A stretch of DNA of 64,000 bases from Conchocele bisecta. Taxonomy: Eukaryota > Mollusca > Bivalvia > Lucinida > Thyasiridae. Position 1 is the first letter of the stretch, and every line of letters begins with the position of its first letter. The stretch lies in the NCBI GenBank assembly GCA_029237695.1, contig JAQRGA010000117.1:62001-126000 (forward strand). The letters are read 5' to 3'. The notes beneath the pieces are model-generated. The model saw only the letters and a list, made by a program, of their open reading frames with translations. It ran no database searches and was not told the DNA's origin. Of this stretch, positions 10,789-20,489 are shown piece by piece. The position numbers and the translations under genes were made by a program.

Positions 10789-12834
10789 TTTTAGCTCACC
10801 TGAGCGAAGCTCATGTGAGCTATTGTTACCGCAATGTGTCCGTCGTCCGTCGTCGTCCGTCGTCGTCGTCCGTGAACATTTTCAAACGTCTTCTCCTCGG
10901 TAACCATTGGGCCTATGGTCACCAAACTTCATGGTCATGGTCCTTAGGTAGGGGGATTACAAAATTGTTAAAATGACGTCATTACGTAATCCAAGATGGC
11001 CGCCGTCTAAAAATAGCACAAATTCTTAAAAAATCTTCTTTTCAAGAACCGCCAACCGGATTTCGACAAAACTTGGTAGGAATGATCGATGTACATTGCT
11101 CTTTCAAAGTTGTTAAAATGGTGACCCTGGGGTTAAAAATGGGCGTGGCCCTTGGGGTGGGGCAAATTGGGGTCAAATTTTATTTTTTGACTGAATATGG
11201 TCATTTCATATATCAAATTGAAGGTATCAATGAGGCGATCACTCTGGTGCATTTTTTGTCGAAATCGGATTGTTATGTCATCCAAGATGGCCGCCGAAAG
11301 GTCAAAAGGTCGTTCTTTTATTAGAGATTTCAAAATTCTTCTTCACATGAACCGCTTGGCCCATGGTAGCCAAACTTAAAAGTTATGGTCCATGGGTGAA
11401 GCCTTTTCAGATTTGTTAAAATAGAGGTCATCGCTAATCCAAGATGGCCGCCGTCTAAAAATAGCATAAATTCTTAAAAAATCTTCTTCTCATGAACCGC
11501 TTGCCGGATTTCGACGAAACTTGGTAGGAATGATCGATGTACATTGCTCTTTCAAAGTTGTTAAAATGGTGACCCCAGGGTCAAAAATAGGCGTGGCCCG
11601 TGGGGTCAAATTGGGGTCAAATTTTATTTTTGACCGAATTTGGTCATGTCATATATCAAATTGAAGGTATCAATGAGGCGATCACTCTGGTGCATTTTCT
11701 GTCGAAATCGGATTGTTATGTCATCCAAGATGGCCGCCGAAAGGTCAAAAGGTCGTTCTTTTATTAGAGATTTCAAAATTCTTCTTCACATGAACCGCTT
11801 GGCCCATGGTAGCCAAACTTAAAAGTTATGGTCCATGTGTGAAGCCTTTTCAGATTTGTTAAAATGGAGGTCATCGCTAATCCAAGATGGCCGCCGTCTA
11901 AAAATAGCATAAATTCTTAAAAAATATTTTTCTCATGAACCGCTGGCCGGATTTCGACGAAACTTGGTAGGAATGATCGATGTACAATGCTCTTTCAAAG
12001 TTGTTAAAATGGTGACCCCGGGGTCAAAAATGGGCGTGGCCCGTGGGGTCAAATTTTATTTTTGACCGAATATGGTCATGTTATATATCAAATCGAAGGT
12101 ATCAATGAGGCGATCACTCTGGTACATTTTTTGTCCAAATCGGATTGTTATGTCATCGAAGATGACCGCCGAAATGTCAAAAGGTCGTTCTTTTATTAGA
12201 GATTTCAAAATTCTTCTTCACATGAACCGCTTGGCCCATGGTAGCCAAACTTAAAAGTTATGGTCCACCAGGGTGTGAAGCCTTTTCAGATTTGTTAAAA
12301 TGGAGGTCATCGCTAATCCAAGATGGCCGCCGTCTAAAAATAGCATAAATTCTTAAAAAATCTTCTCATGAACCGCTAGCCGGATTTCGACGAAACTTGG
12401 TAGGAATGATCGATGTACATTGCTCTTTGAAAGTTGTTAAAATGGTGACCCCGGGGTCAAAAATGGGCGTGGCCCGTGGGGTCACATTTTATTTTTGACT
12501 GAATATGGTCATGTCATATATCAAATTGAAGGTATCAATGAGGCGATCACTCTGGTGCAATATTTGTCGGAATCGGATGATTATGTCATCCATGATGGCC
12601 ACCAAAAAGTCCATTTATTCAAGATTTTTAACGTCTTTTTCTCAGGAACCACATGGCCGATGCTGGGTGAAGCATTTTCAGATTTTGTAAAATGAGAGTC
12701 ATCGCTTAATCCAAGATGACCGCCATCTAAAAATAGCACAATTTTTTTAAAACACATGAACTCAATGTCACATTCTCCTCTGGTGTTCATGGAGTCAGGT
12801 GAGCGAATTAGGGCCATCATGGCCCTCTTGTTTC
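10789..12834 (+). mobile_element. AGCTCACCTGAGC element, copy 1 (Helentron/HINE-like, non-autonomous)
   Basis: The 5' end is a nested perfect hairpin, AGCTCAC-ct-GAGC-gaa-GCTC-at-GTGAGCT (10793-10821), followed by a GTCCGTCGTC tract. The core is about four tandem units of roughly 440 bp, each with CCAAGATGGCCGCCGTC and GGCGTGGCCCGTGGGGTC. Near the 3' end TCAGGTGAGC inverts the 5' terminus, then comes the hairpin AGGGCCATCATGGCCCT and the end CTTGTTT. No protein is encoded; the recurrent 60-residue frames arise because the units are alike. The class is inferred from structure. Confidence 0.8.
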
Positions 12835-13505
12835 TTGTTCTGTTTGCTTAAAAAAATTCACGTGACAGTACAGTTTTTACGCCTTGACATACGCATTGAA
12901 TGTATGGAAAGGTGCAATCAGACAATCAGTTATATTTATATTAACTGTTAAACGTTATTTAATTTCATAGAATTGATCGTATTGTTATAGTAACTGTCAT
13001 AATATTGCTATGTCTACACGACGGGGACTCGACATTCATCGGGTGGACCAAGAAACAATAGTGCCAATGTAAACACAGGAAAATTCAGCAAACGTTTTCA
13101 CTTCGGGGGAAACAATATCCATTTATACGAGTAGTATATGTGTGAAAGCGAAGCCAATATTACTATACTGAAGTGGAAAAGAAACGTTACATGGGATTAA
13201 TTGCAAGTTTACCTAAAAACCACACGTCACCATGGTACAAAATGTTCAGAGTATTTAAACAATGCATTTGTACACGTGATTTCAAAATTTCATACCGATA
13301 TGTCAATAAATGGGTACATGCCAAATGAGTTTGTACTGAAACCCTCAAAATAAAAAGTAGCATATTGTGTTGAAATGGCAAGTCGTAGATGTTCTCATGT
13401 ACTGGAAGAAATGTTGAAATCCTTGCACTGTCCGTGCTATCCAATATTGCAACACCTGTATATGTACACGTGTTGTCATATGAACAGCATATACACATGT
13501 AAACA
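12835..13505. other. No recognised feature
   Basis: There is no supported exon, RNA gene or repeat. Overlapping short ORFs occur on both strands without recognisable motifs. Confidence 0.5.
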
Positions 13506-13574
13506 ACAAAAATGCCCAGACTCTCTCATCAAAAATGCCCAGACTCTCTCAACAAAAATGCCCAGACTCTCGGC
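13503..13574. repeat. Short tandem repeat, 25-bp unit, 3 copies
   Basis: Three near-identical units contain AAAAATGCCCAGACTCTC. Because 25 is not a multiple of three, the reading frame changes between units, arguing against a coding repeat. Confidence 0.85.
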
Positions 13575-13844
13575 ATGCTGCCAGCAGGCATACAACAACT
13601 TGATGTTGCTTAAAGAGTTGAATGTCATTCGACATGCCAGTGTTCAAGCAGTAATTAACTATATGCATCACCGATGTCAGGCTTGCATCGCCGCACTCGG
13701 TGGACATGAGATACACATGTACTAGCATTAATTGTTGTGACTTTTCATTTTCAGGGTCATCATGCATAAACCACTCCATATGCATCCATTTATTGACATA
13801 TCGTTATGACAGTTTAAGGTAGTAGGTCATAGATAGATACACTC

Positions 13845-14010
13845 AGCTTCAATGATAATTGCTTCATAAGAGTGATGTGATATATGAATATAACATATGT
13901 AAATATTGTCTTGTTACTGTATACTATATGGTTCATTGAATTGCCATCTCCACCATCTTTGTATGTACACGCCATCGTACAGTTTCAACACTTCGTGCGT
14001 TTGACACATA
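13845..14010. repeat. Dispersed repeat, paralogue of 31525-31690
   Basis: Shared blocks are TTGCTTCATAA, GTGATATATG, ACATATGT.AATA, TGTTACTGTAT.CTATA and GCCATC followed by CAGTTTCA. The class is unknown. Confidence 0.65.
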
Positions 14011-14589
14011 CAGCATATAATATGACAGTAAACCAAATAAAATTTGGTGCAATACATAATAGACATAAATGACAACGGCAAGCTATGAGTATTATGCCAG
14101 CAAACTATACAAAAGACGAGATATCTGAGCATATCTAACTGTCAACACTTAGGATTGACGCTCACATGCAATTCAGTAAACACATTTTAAGCTCAGTCAA
14201 AGTGAAAGGGTTTGTTTAGCGTCCCAGCAACAGCTAAGGTCATATAGAGAGGGGAGAGAGAAATAAGAAAAATACTCCCAAATATGTTGGCTGTTATCTT
14301 CACTGCTAGCATGCTAAGAGTTTAAGTGGAATTAAATGTTGTTGTTTGCTGTTTACTTTCCATTTTTCTTATCAAAAACATGATTTGATAGTACTTTACA
14401 ATAATGTACATGTTTAAACTGTGAAAGGAACCAAAATATAAAATAACAGCAGACGACAATGTTTGTTTGCAGCATTATAAGGGTATCTAGTGCAGATTCC
14501 CACAAATGGGGTCGAACAGTGAAAGGGTTGAACGTCCGAGCAACAGCTGACATGTAGAGACCAGCGGATGGTAATACTATGAACGTGTT

Positions 14590-14668
14590 TATGCCTTGTT
14601 TGGCCGGGATTGAACTCTGAAGGTATTGAAGTCCAATGCACTATCCACTAAAATACCAAGCCATGGAG
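14590..14668 (-). repeat. tRNA-like SINE head
   Basis: Read on the minus strand it resembles a degenerate tRNA: TTAGTGGATAGTGCATTGG (A-box region), GACTTCAATACC (anticodon region) and GAGTTCAATCCC (B-box-like), like tRNA-Arg-type heads. The acceptor stem does not close, so a tRNA-derived SINE or tRNA pseudogene is more likely than a functional tRNA. Confidence 0.45.
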
Positions 14669-14724
14669 TTCTTAAATGGGGTTGAAATTGAAAGTGAATT
14701 GGTTGCACATCCCAGAAACCGCTA

Positions 14725-14840
14725 TGGTCATATGTGGCTGTGACTGGAGAAATGGGGCTTATTGGTTGGCCGCCCGTGTACATCCAGATCAGCTTGTTCA
14801 TCCACACAGTCTGATCAGGATCTGCACTGTTCGCCATTAT
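14725..14840 (+). repeat. GGCTGTGACTGGAGAAATG repeat, copy 1
   Basis: It matches the reverse complement of 18735-18840; both read GGCTGTGACTGGAGAAATG, then a GATC-CAG-TCAG region, then CTGCACTGT. A weaker relative lies at 59238-59290 (CCTGACCAGCCTATGC, CAGTCTGATCAG). The class is undetermined; it is a bivalve-type short dispersed repeat. Confidence 0.7.
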
Positions 14841-15084
14841 ATCAATGAAACACATATCATGCTTCTAGCAAGCAATATAGATTGTTGTCATGCTACAGGA
14901 GTGCTATTTGATCAAGAGCTACACTGGCCACAAATTTCATTTCTGCAGTCACCGCCACATGCAAAGACGGGACCTCGGTAAGTGTAAAGAAATACTATCA
15001 AATTATTTGAACATGTCATGGCGATTTTTTGGTTTTCATGGTAATTTTTATTTCTCTGAATTTCTGCTGTGAACAAAATTAAGA

Positions 15085-15411
15085 CATCCCAGCCACACAA
15101 TATTCTGTGACAGACATCCCAGCCACACAATATTCTGTGACAGACATCCCAGCCACACAATATTCTGTGACAGACATCCCAGCCACACAATATTCTGTGA
15201 CAGACATCCCAGCCACACAATATTCTGTGACAGACATCCCAGCCACACAATATTCTGTGACAATACATCCCAGACAATATTCTGTGACAGACATCCCAGC
15301 CACACAATATTCTGTGACAGACATCCCAGCCACACAATATTCTGTGACAGACATCCCAGCCACACAATATTCTGTGACAGACATCCCAGCCACACAATAT
15401 TCTGTGACACG
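15085..15411. repeat. Minisatellite, 30-bp unit, 11 copies
   Basis: Units beginning ACATCCCAGCCACACAATAT and ending TCTGTGACAG repeat perfectly except one shortened, altered copy near 15260-15290. Because 30 is divisible by three and the unit has no stop in several frames, long ORFs are open on both strands here, including one reported over 14912-15676 on the minus strand. These are frame artefacts rather than genes. Confidence 0.97.
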
Positions 15412-15472
15412 AGTGTTGACTATGTCTATACTTATGAAGTGTACGAAAGTTAAAGAAATCCATGTACATGTA

Positions 15473-15602
15473 TAGGTTATTTGATTTGTATGTGGATATA
15501 TGCACGAGTTGCACAGCGTGTGATATTGCACGACATAAGGAGAGCAATATCGTTTTGCGGCGGAACGAGTGGCATATATTCACATACAAATCAAATAACC
15601 TT
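15473..15602. mobile_element. Snapback element with about 27-bp inverted ends
   Basis: GGTTATTTGATTTGTATGTG at the left is matched in inverted orientation by CACATACAAATCAAATAACC at the right. Pairing continues inward with few mismatches, and a second inner inverted repeat is GATATTGC / GCAATATC. At 130 bp and with no coding capacity it fits a small MITE or a transcribed hairpin. Confidence 0.75.
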
Positions 15603-15603
15603 T

Positions 15604-16179
15604 TTATTATATACCTACATGACTCACAATGTATATGTGTATAAAAACATATACAAAATATAAATAAAATAAACATATTAGTGATGATTTAGAAGGAACC
15701 TTTTTATGAGGTGAAACGTAGTTCAATTATATTTCAATGTGAAACGAAAGTACGTATATAATAAGTGGTAATATTGAAGTTATGGCATGATGGAGAAACT
15801 CTTACAAACATTTTGACGTAAATGACCAGACAACGAACGGACACAACTTATGTGGTACATTGATTATTAAACTCAGTCACAAAATGAAACAAAGTGCTAG
15901 GAATAATTAGAAGAAACTTCACATTCAAGGAAATGGAATTGCTCCTACAAGACACTTATTAGACCTTATTTGGGCACCATTTGTTTAAGAAATACATTTA
16001 CAAGTATTGGATTGAAATGGTACAGTGCCATCACCACGTAAGGTCTTCGAACCAATTACGGTCGTTAAATCCAGGATTGATCTGACTGTACAGTGCCGAG
16101 CAACAAAACTTGCGAAAATCATTAGCTTTAGATTTACCATACAAATATATATGAAAACTTTATGTCTACCAACGTTGAA
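15604..16179. other. Mostly unassigned
   Basis: Apart from the short copy of the 6240-type unit at 15776-15840, I see no supported feature. Confidence 0.5.
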
Positions 16180-16560
16180 ATACCGGCATGGTACAAATGT
16201 ACACACTTTTAAACGACATAGACACTGCAGAATGCCTTGGGAAACGTGTATATTCGTGATTTTGATGGCTGGGAAAATGAAAAAAATAAAAATTCGCTTC
16301 CTGGACAGGCATGTCCGGTAGTTTTCTCGAATGATCTGGGAAACTAGGCAATCTTGCATGAAGTATGAATATTCTGCTGAAATCGTAATCATTGGCGGTC
16401 CGGATAAGCATAGTGTCATGTTCATAGGAAGTCTCTACAAAATATACAAGAGATGAAACAAGGTACTTACCTGTGTGTTGTCATTTTGAAATTGCATTGA
16501 ACAACCAAATGTATTTTCATCAAGCTAAATTCTCACTTAAAATAGCGCAGCAAGCCTTCA
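16180..16560 (-). repeat. Dispersed repeat R3, uninterrupted copy
   Basis: Its reverse complement matches 8480-8586 joined to 10317-10600 and lacks the 1.73-kb insertion. On the minus strand it carries an intron-like GTAAGT...TTTTGTAG pair only about 36 bases apart at the place where the other copy was hit; whether this was ever spliced is unknown. Confidence 0.8.
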
Positions 16561-16618
16561 TATTCTTGAGCTTATTCAGGGGTGAAAAGTGCTAACATTA
16601 ACTTCTACATCACAAATA

Positions 16619-17127
16619 TAAGGCCATAAAAAAGTACTTTGGTTCTTGCGTCCGGGTTAAAGTTTTTGGTTAAATTTGTTCGGTTAAGGTTTGCGGAATG
16701 TGACACGGGAGGGTGAATTTTTTGTTTATCTTTTTGTTTGTTTCATATATTCGTCTCTTATTATTTTTGATTCGTCAGATGCATATATGTTCTATAAAGC
16801 TACTATAACCTCTTTAGACGTGAATTTTCACCAGATTTTCATCAGAGTTGATTGGATTTAACATATTTTTGCGTGGTAGTGTTTTTTGTCACACTCGCTT
16901 GCGCACAGCATGATATAGTCGGCACCTTGGCGTACGTATGTATGTATGTACGTGCGTCCATGTTAAAGTGTTTGGTTAAAGTCTTTCGGTATACTATCAA
17001 AGCCTCGGCGTGCGCAACAGGCCATCTAGCAGTGATCACAATTTTATTTCTCAATGACGATAAAATGTACGACTTGCAGGGATTTTTCTGACACGATGAT
17101 ATCGGAGTACTTTTTTTATGGCCTAAT
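16619..17127. mobile_element. MITE-like element with GGCCATAAAAAAGTAC ends
   Basis: The left end AGGCCATAAAAAAGTACT is inverted at the right end as AGTACTTTTTTTATGGCCT. The interior includes a hairpin-headed piece at 16886 (ACTCGCTTGCGCACAGCATG...GTCGGCACC) related to 39253, and GGTTAAAGT motifs typical of that family. No transposase is encoded in about 510 bp. Confidence 0.7.
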
Positions 17128-17426
17128 GGATATGCTAATTTAAGATGTACTGACATGCTCAAAAACAGTGTTTACATTAAATGTTTGCTGTACTAACATT
17201 ACTATAGGATCTTATATGAGTGACTATTTAATGTGACATTTATCAAACATGTGTAATTTTTTCATAAGAAACGAGGCTAATCCAAGTTACTTCTGCAATC
17301 AGTCAACAAGTTTAATAAATATCATATTAAATCAGAACAAATGTTAGATTATGTTTATAACTCGTGTACAGGGTTGTACATTGAAGCTATATTGACATAT
17401 TTTCTGTAGTGGTCTCATTTGCTTAT

Positions 17427-17514
17427 TTATTATCCCCTCGCTGAAATGAAAGAGGGGATATAGCGTTAGTCCATGTACATACATGTAAGTGTGTACGTTC
17501 GTAACACCTTTCAT
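17427..17514 (+). mobile_element. Truncated hairpin-headed element
   Basis: The 5' hairpin ATCCCCTCGCTGAAATG / AGAGGGGAT (17432-17459) is followed by GTTAGTCC and a TACATACATG tract. It stops after about 90 bp, where the next element starts, so only the head remains. Confidence 0.6.
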
Positions 17515-18428
17515 TTTTGTCTCACCCACAATAGTGGAAAGTGAGACATAGCAGTCGCAATTCCGGCGTCGGTGTTGTCAACAATTTGGGAAGTAAATTT
17601 TGGATGTTGCCAAATTTCCCATATCTCATGATCTGTTAGTCAAATCAGTACCAGACTTAATCAACAGCTTCCTCACATTGATAGCTATCCATCCATTATA
17701 ATTTGGGTGACCTTGACCTTCACCTTGATGACCTTAACCTTTGTGGAACGTAAATAAATTTTGGTCGTAGCCAAATTTCTCATAGCTCTTGATCCATTAG
17801 TCGGATCATTACCAAATTACATCAATAGCTTTCTCACATTGATGGCTCTCCACCCACTGTCATTCGGGTGATCTTCACCTTCACATTGGTGACCTTAACC
17901 TTTGTGTCAATAGTGTTGTGCATACATCCAAATGTTGAACACCTCCTGATCCGTTAGTCGGATCCTTTACCAAACTTCATCAATAGCTTCGTCACATTGA
18001 TGGCTATCCACCCAGTGTCTCATTTGGGTGACCATGGTGACCTTGACCTTCATGTAAATAATTTTGGACTTGCATCCAAACGTAGAATATCTCTTGATCA
18101 CATTAATGGATATCTACGAGTGTAATTCGGCTGACCTTCACCTTGGTGACCTTCACCTCAGTATCATGCAGGTGACCTTGACTTTTGTGTCAATAATTTT
18201 GTATGTACATGTGCGCCCAAATGTTGAATATCTCTTGATCCGTTAGTCGGATCATTACCAAACTTGACCAATAGCTTCCTTCCTCACTTTGATGGCTATC
18301 CACCCGGTGTCATTTGTGTGACCTTGACCTTGGTGACCTTCGTATCTATAATTTTGGACTTCATATTGTGACCTTGACATCGGTGACCTTGACATTCATG
18401 GCAATCGCCTACTTTAGTGGGTGAGCTT
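17515..18428 (+). mobile_element. GTCTCACCCAC element with about 150-bp core repeats (HINE-like)
   Basis: The 5' hairpin is GTCTCACCCACAATAGTGG / GTGAGAC. The core is about five to six diverged units with TTGATCCGTTAGTCGGATC, CACATTGATGGCTATCCAC and GTGACCTTGACCTT. At the 3' side AGTGGGTGAGC inverts the 5' terminus. No clear 3' hairpin is seen, so the exact end is uncertain. Confidence 0.7.
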
Positions 18429-18592
18429 TTCAATAACTTATGAACCGCTTCACCAATTATGATAACATTTGGTTGCAATGTGTGTCTAGGGACGATACTT
18501 TGTTTTGCACACGACCCATGTCCGACCGCCCGAGGTCAAGGCCACTGAGAACTTATGTTCACCTTGTTTGTAAGGCAAACGTGTTAAAAAAG

Positions 18593-18730
18593 ATTATGCT
18601 CCCGTTCTCGGTAGAGCCGGGGGCATATAGTATTGGACTGTTGTCCGTGTGTCCGTTCGTCATCGGAGATTCTTAATACTGTCACAATTTCTATATCACT
18701 TGAAGGATTACTTAAATATTTCAACACAAC
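18593..18730 (+). mobile_element. Partial hairpin-headed element, relative of 47645-48192
   Basis: The 5' hairpin TATGCTCCCGTTCTCGG / GAGCCGGGGGCATA and the blocks TATATCACTTGAAGGATTAC and TTAAATATTTCAACACA match the element at 47645. It breaks off at the repeat of 18735. Confidence 0.7.
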
Positions 18731-18734
18731 ACAG

Positions 18735-18840
18735 TGCAGAACTGGAACAGACTGCGGACGCGCAGGCTGGTCTGGATCGCACTGGTCGCAAAGGCCATAA
18801 GGCGCATTTCTCCAGTCACAGCCACAGTTGTTGCAATAAA
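18735..18840 (-). repeat. GGCTGTGACTGGAGAAATG repeat, copy 2
   Basis: This is the inverted relative of 14725-14840. Confidence 0.7.
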
Positions 18841-18849
18841 TTAATATAC

Positions 18850-19509
18850 CTTGTTCCCCTATTCTCGTATGTACCATATTCCCCGATTGCAGGCATTTAC
18901 TGTGCAGTCATATATAAATGGAACAGGGGTGGCATCCGAGTACCCTCTCTGTATGGAACTTTTGCAGCATGTAAGTATCAATAATTCTATTCCTTTAACT
19001 CACTTTTTTGTTTTGCGTAAGGATCCACAATTATTTGTGGATTATTTGCCAATAATCAGCCCACCAGAGTAAATAAAAAACAAATTCCTACATTTCACAT
19101 ATGATACTTTATAAACAACAAAGCGAATCAAGCATAAAATATAGCCAAGAGTTGTGCGAATTAATTTCTGGAGGCAGGCCGTAGTAAAGGCGACTGTCTC
19201 TCGATTCAGAGGCTGTGTCTTCCGTGATTTGATTGGTCGCAGGAAACACGTTATTGCGACATTACTAACGTCATTTCTCTATGGATGGGCAATACGGGAG
19301 TCGTATAAACTTTACACACTCTACAGAAACAAGTGGTGTAAATCACCGCTATATTTGTGTATTTAAACTACTCACTGAAATATGCATTTGTCTTGCAAAT
19401 CATAACCAATACACTTCAATTAATAATCGTTACATCTAAATGTCAACACTCTTCTGATGATGTTATTATTCAATCGCAAAAAGCAAGACGTGCATTTCGT
19501 CCCCAAACC
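18850..19509. other. No recognised feature
   Basis: A small perfect hairpin ATCCACAAT-tat-TTGTGGAT lies near 19022-19042. Otherwise there is no supported gene or repeat. Confidence 0.5.
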
Positions 19510-19514
19510 ACATC

Positions 19515-19850
19515 GGACCTAGACTTATGGTTTCAGTGAATTCCTTTAACATGTTTGTGCAACGTTTAACACATTTTAGCGGTGGCGTTTTTGATTTCTA
19601 TAGACGTATGAAAACTTACCTGAGATAATCTCTCTGAATCGACTTGGCAGTGCCAGGCGATTATTTTACACATAGAGTTATCAGAAAACAAATATGAAGG
19701 AAACATGTTATCGGGACTCGATTTCCACCTCGACATGACCAAAATATTGACTTATCAGGAGTAAAATACATGATCTATATAGGGATATCGGCCGGGACCT
19801 CGGACGTATATTAAGAAAACAGGTATATCGCGGTAATAGGAGACGGCCAA
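19515..19850 (-). mobile_element. Decayed DNA element, inverted relative of 26783-27150
   Basis: Reverse-complement blocks shared with 26783-27110 include GGACTCGATTTCCAC (as GTGGAAATGGAGTCC), CTATAGACGT.TGAAAACTTACC and CCGCTAAAATG. There is no coding potential. Confidence 0.65.
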
Positions 19851-19879
19851 CTCACGTAGCATGCTTAATAAGGATTTTG

Positions 19880-20060
19880 GTTCCGACATCAGACGGAAAA
19901 GGATTGACACTTTTATATGTTATAGAGTGATGGCTGGCGGATAATTTTGGCCTGGGTGTCATTTTGGGAAGTGGTGCCAAATGTCTGAAATTCAAGATAT
20001 CATCCAAGATGGCCGCCAATTTTGAGCATATGACCGATGTGGCGTCCAAAATGGCTGCCA
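19880..20060 (-). repeat. Dispersed repeat, inverted relative of 46530-46660
   Basis: Shared blocks are TCAGACGGAAAAGG.TTGACA, GCCTGGGTGTCA, TGAAATTCAAGAT and a GATGGCCGCC motif. The class is unknown. Confidence 0.65.
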
Positions 20061-20297
20061 ATGTATGTTGATAAATAAACAAAATCAAACGACTAAGTAT
20101 GTCGACACTATTTAGTTTCATTTTTCGATGTTGGATGTGATTGTGTCTGTAGTCTGTTATAACCACAACTGCCGCATCAAGTAAGGACAACAAATCACAT
20201 GATGAAAGTTCAAGGTCATACTCCGGTCAAATTTAAAAGAGGACTATAATTTTAAGAAAATTTAATCTTGTAACCTTACTCTACACCATAAGTACAT

Positions 20298-20486
20298 GTA
20301 TACCCGCGGCTTCTGATGTATGCCATGGTGTATATAGTTTTCATCTGTCCGTCCGGTCATCTGTCCGTCCGTTCCAATTTTTCTTTGTCCGTCCGTAACA
20401 CATTGACATTCTTTTATAAATGTGCGGTAATGTTTTTGTTTTTCATTCCAGGTGGCGGCCGGGGGTATTTTTGTGCCAATAATCAC
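20298..20486 (+). mobile_element. Compact HINE-like element
   Basis: The 5' end ATACCCGCGGC is inverted near the 3' end as GGCCGGGGGTAT. A tract of GTCCGTCCG repeats follows the 5' end. At about 190 bp and with no tandem core, this is a minimal version of the shared architecture. Confidence 0.6.
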
Positions 20487-20489
20487 TTA

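Noticed and set aside
11197..12254. Recurrent 60-residue ORF (ending LLHMNRLAHGSQT) in the AGCTCACCTGAGC elements
   Set aside because: It recurs at 11197, 11640, 12072, 24797 and 42040 only because the core units are nearly identical; it has no recognised fold, and other units break it.
14912..15676. 254-residue minus-strand ORF and overlapping ORFs on both strands
   Set aside because: They are open because the 30-bp minisatellite unit is a multiple of three and lacks stops; several frames on both strands are open at once, and the flanks show no protein-like sequence.
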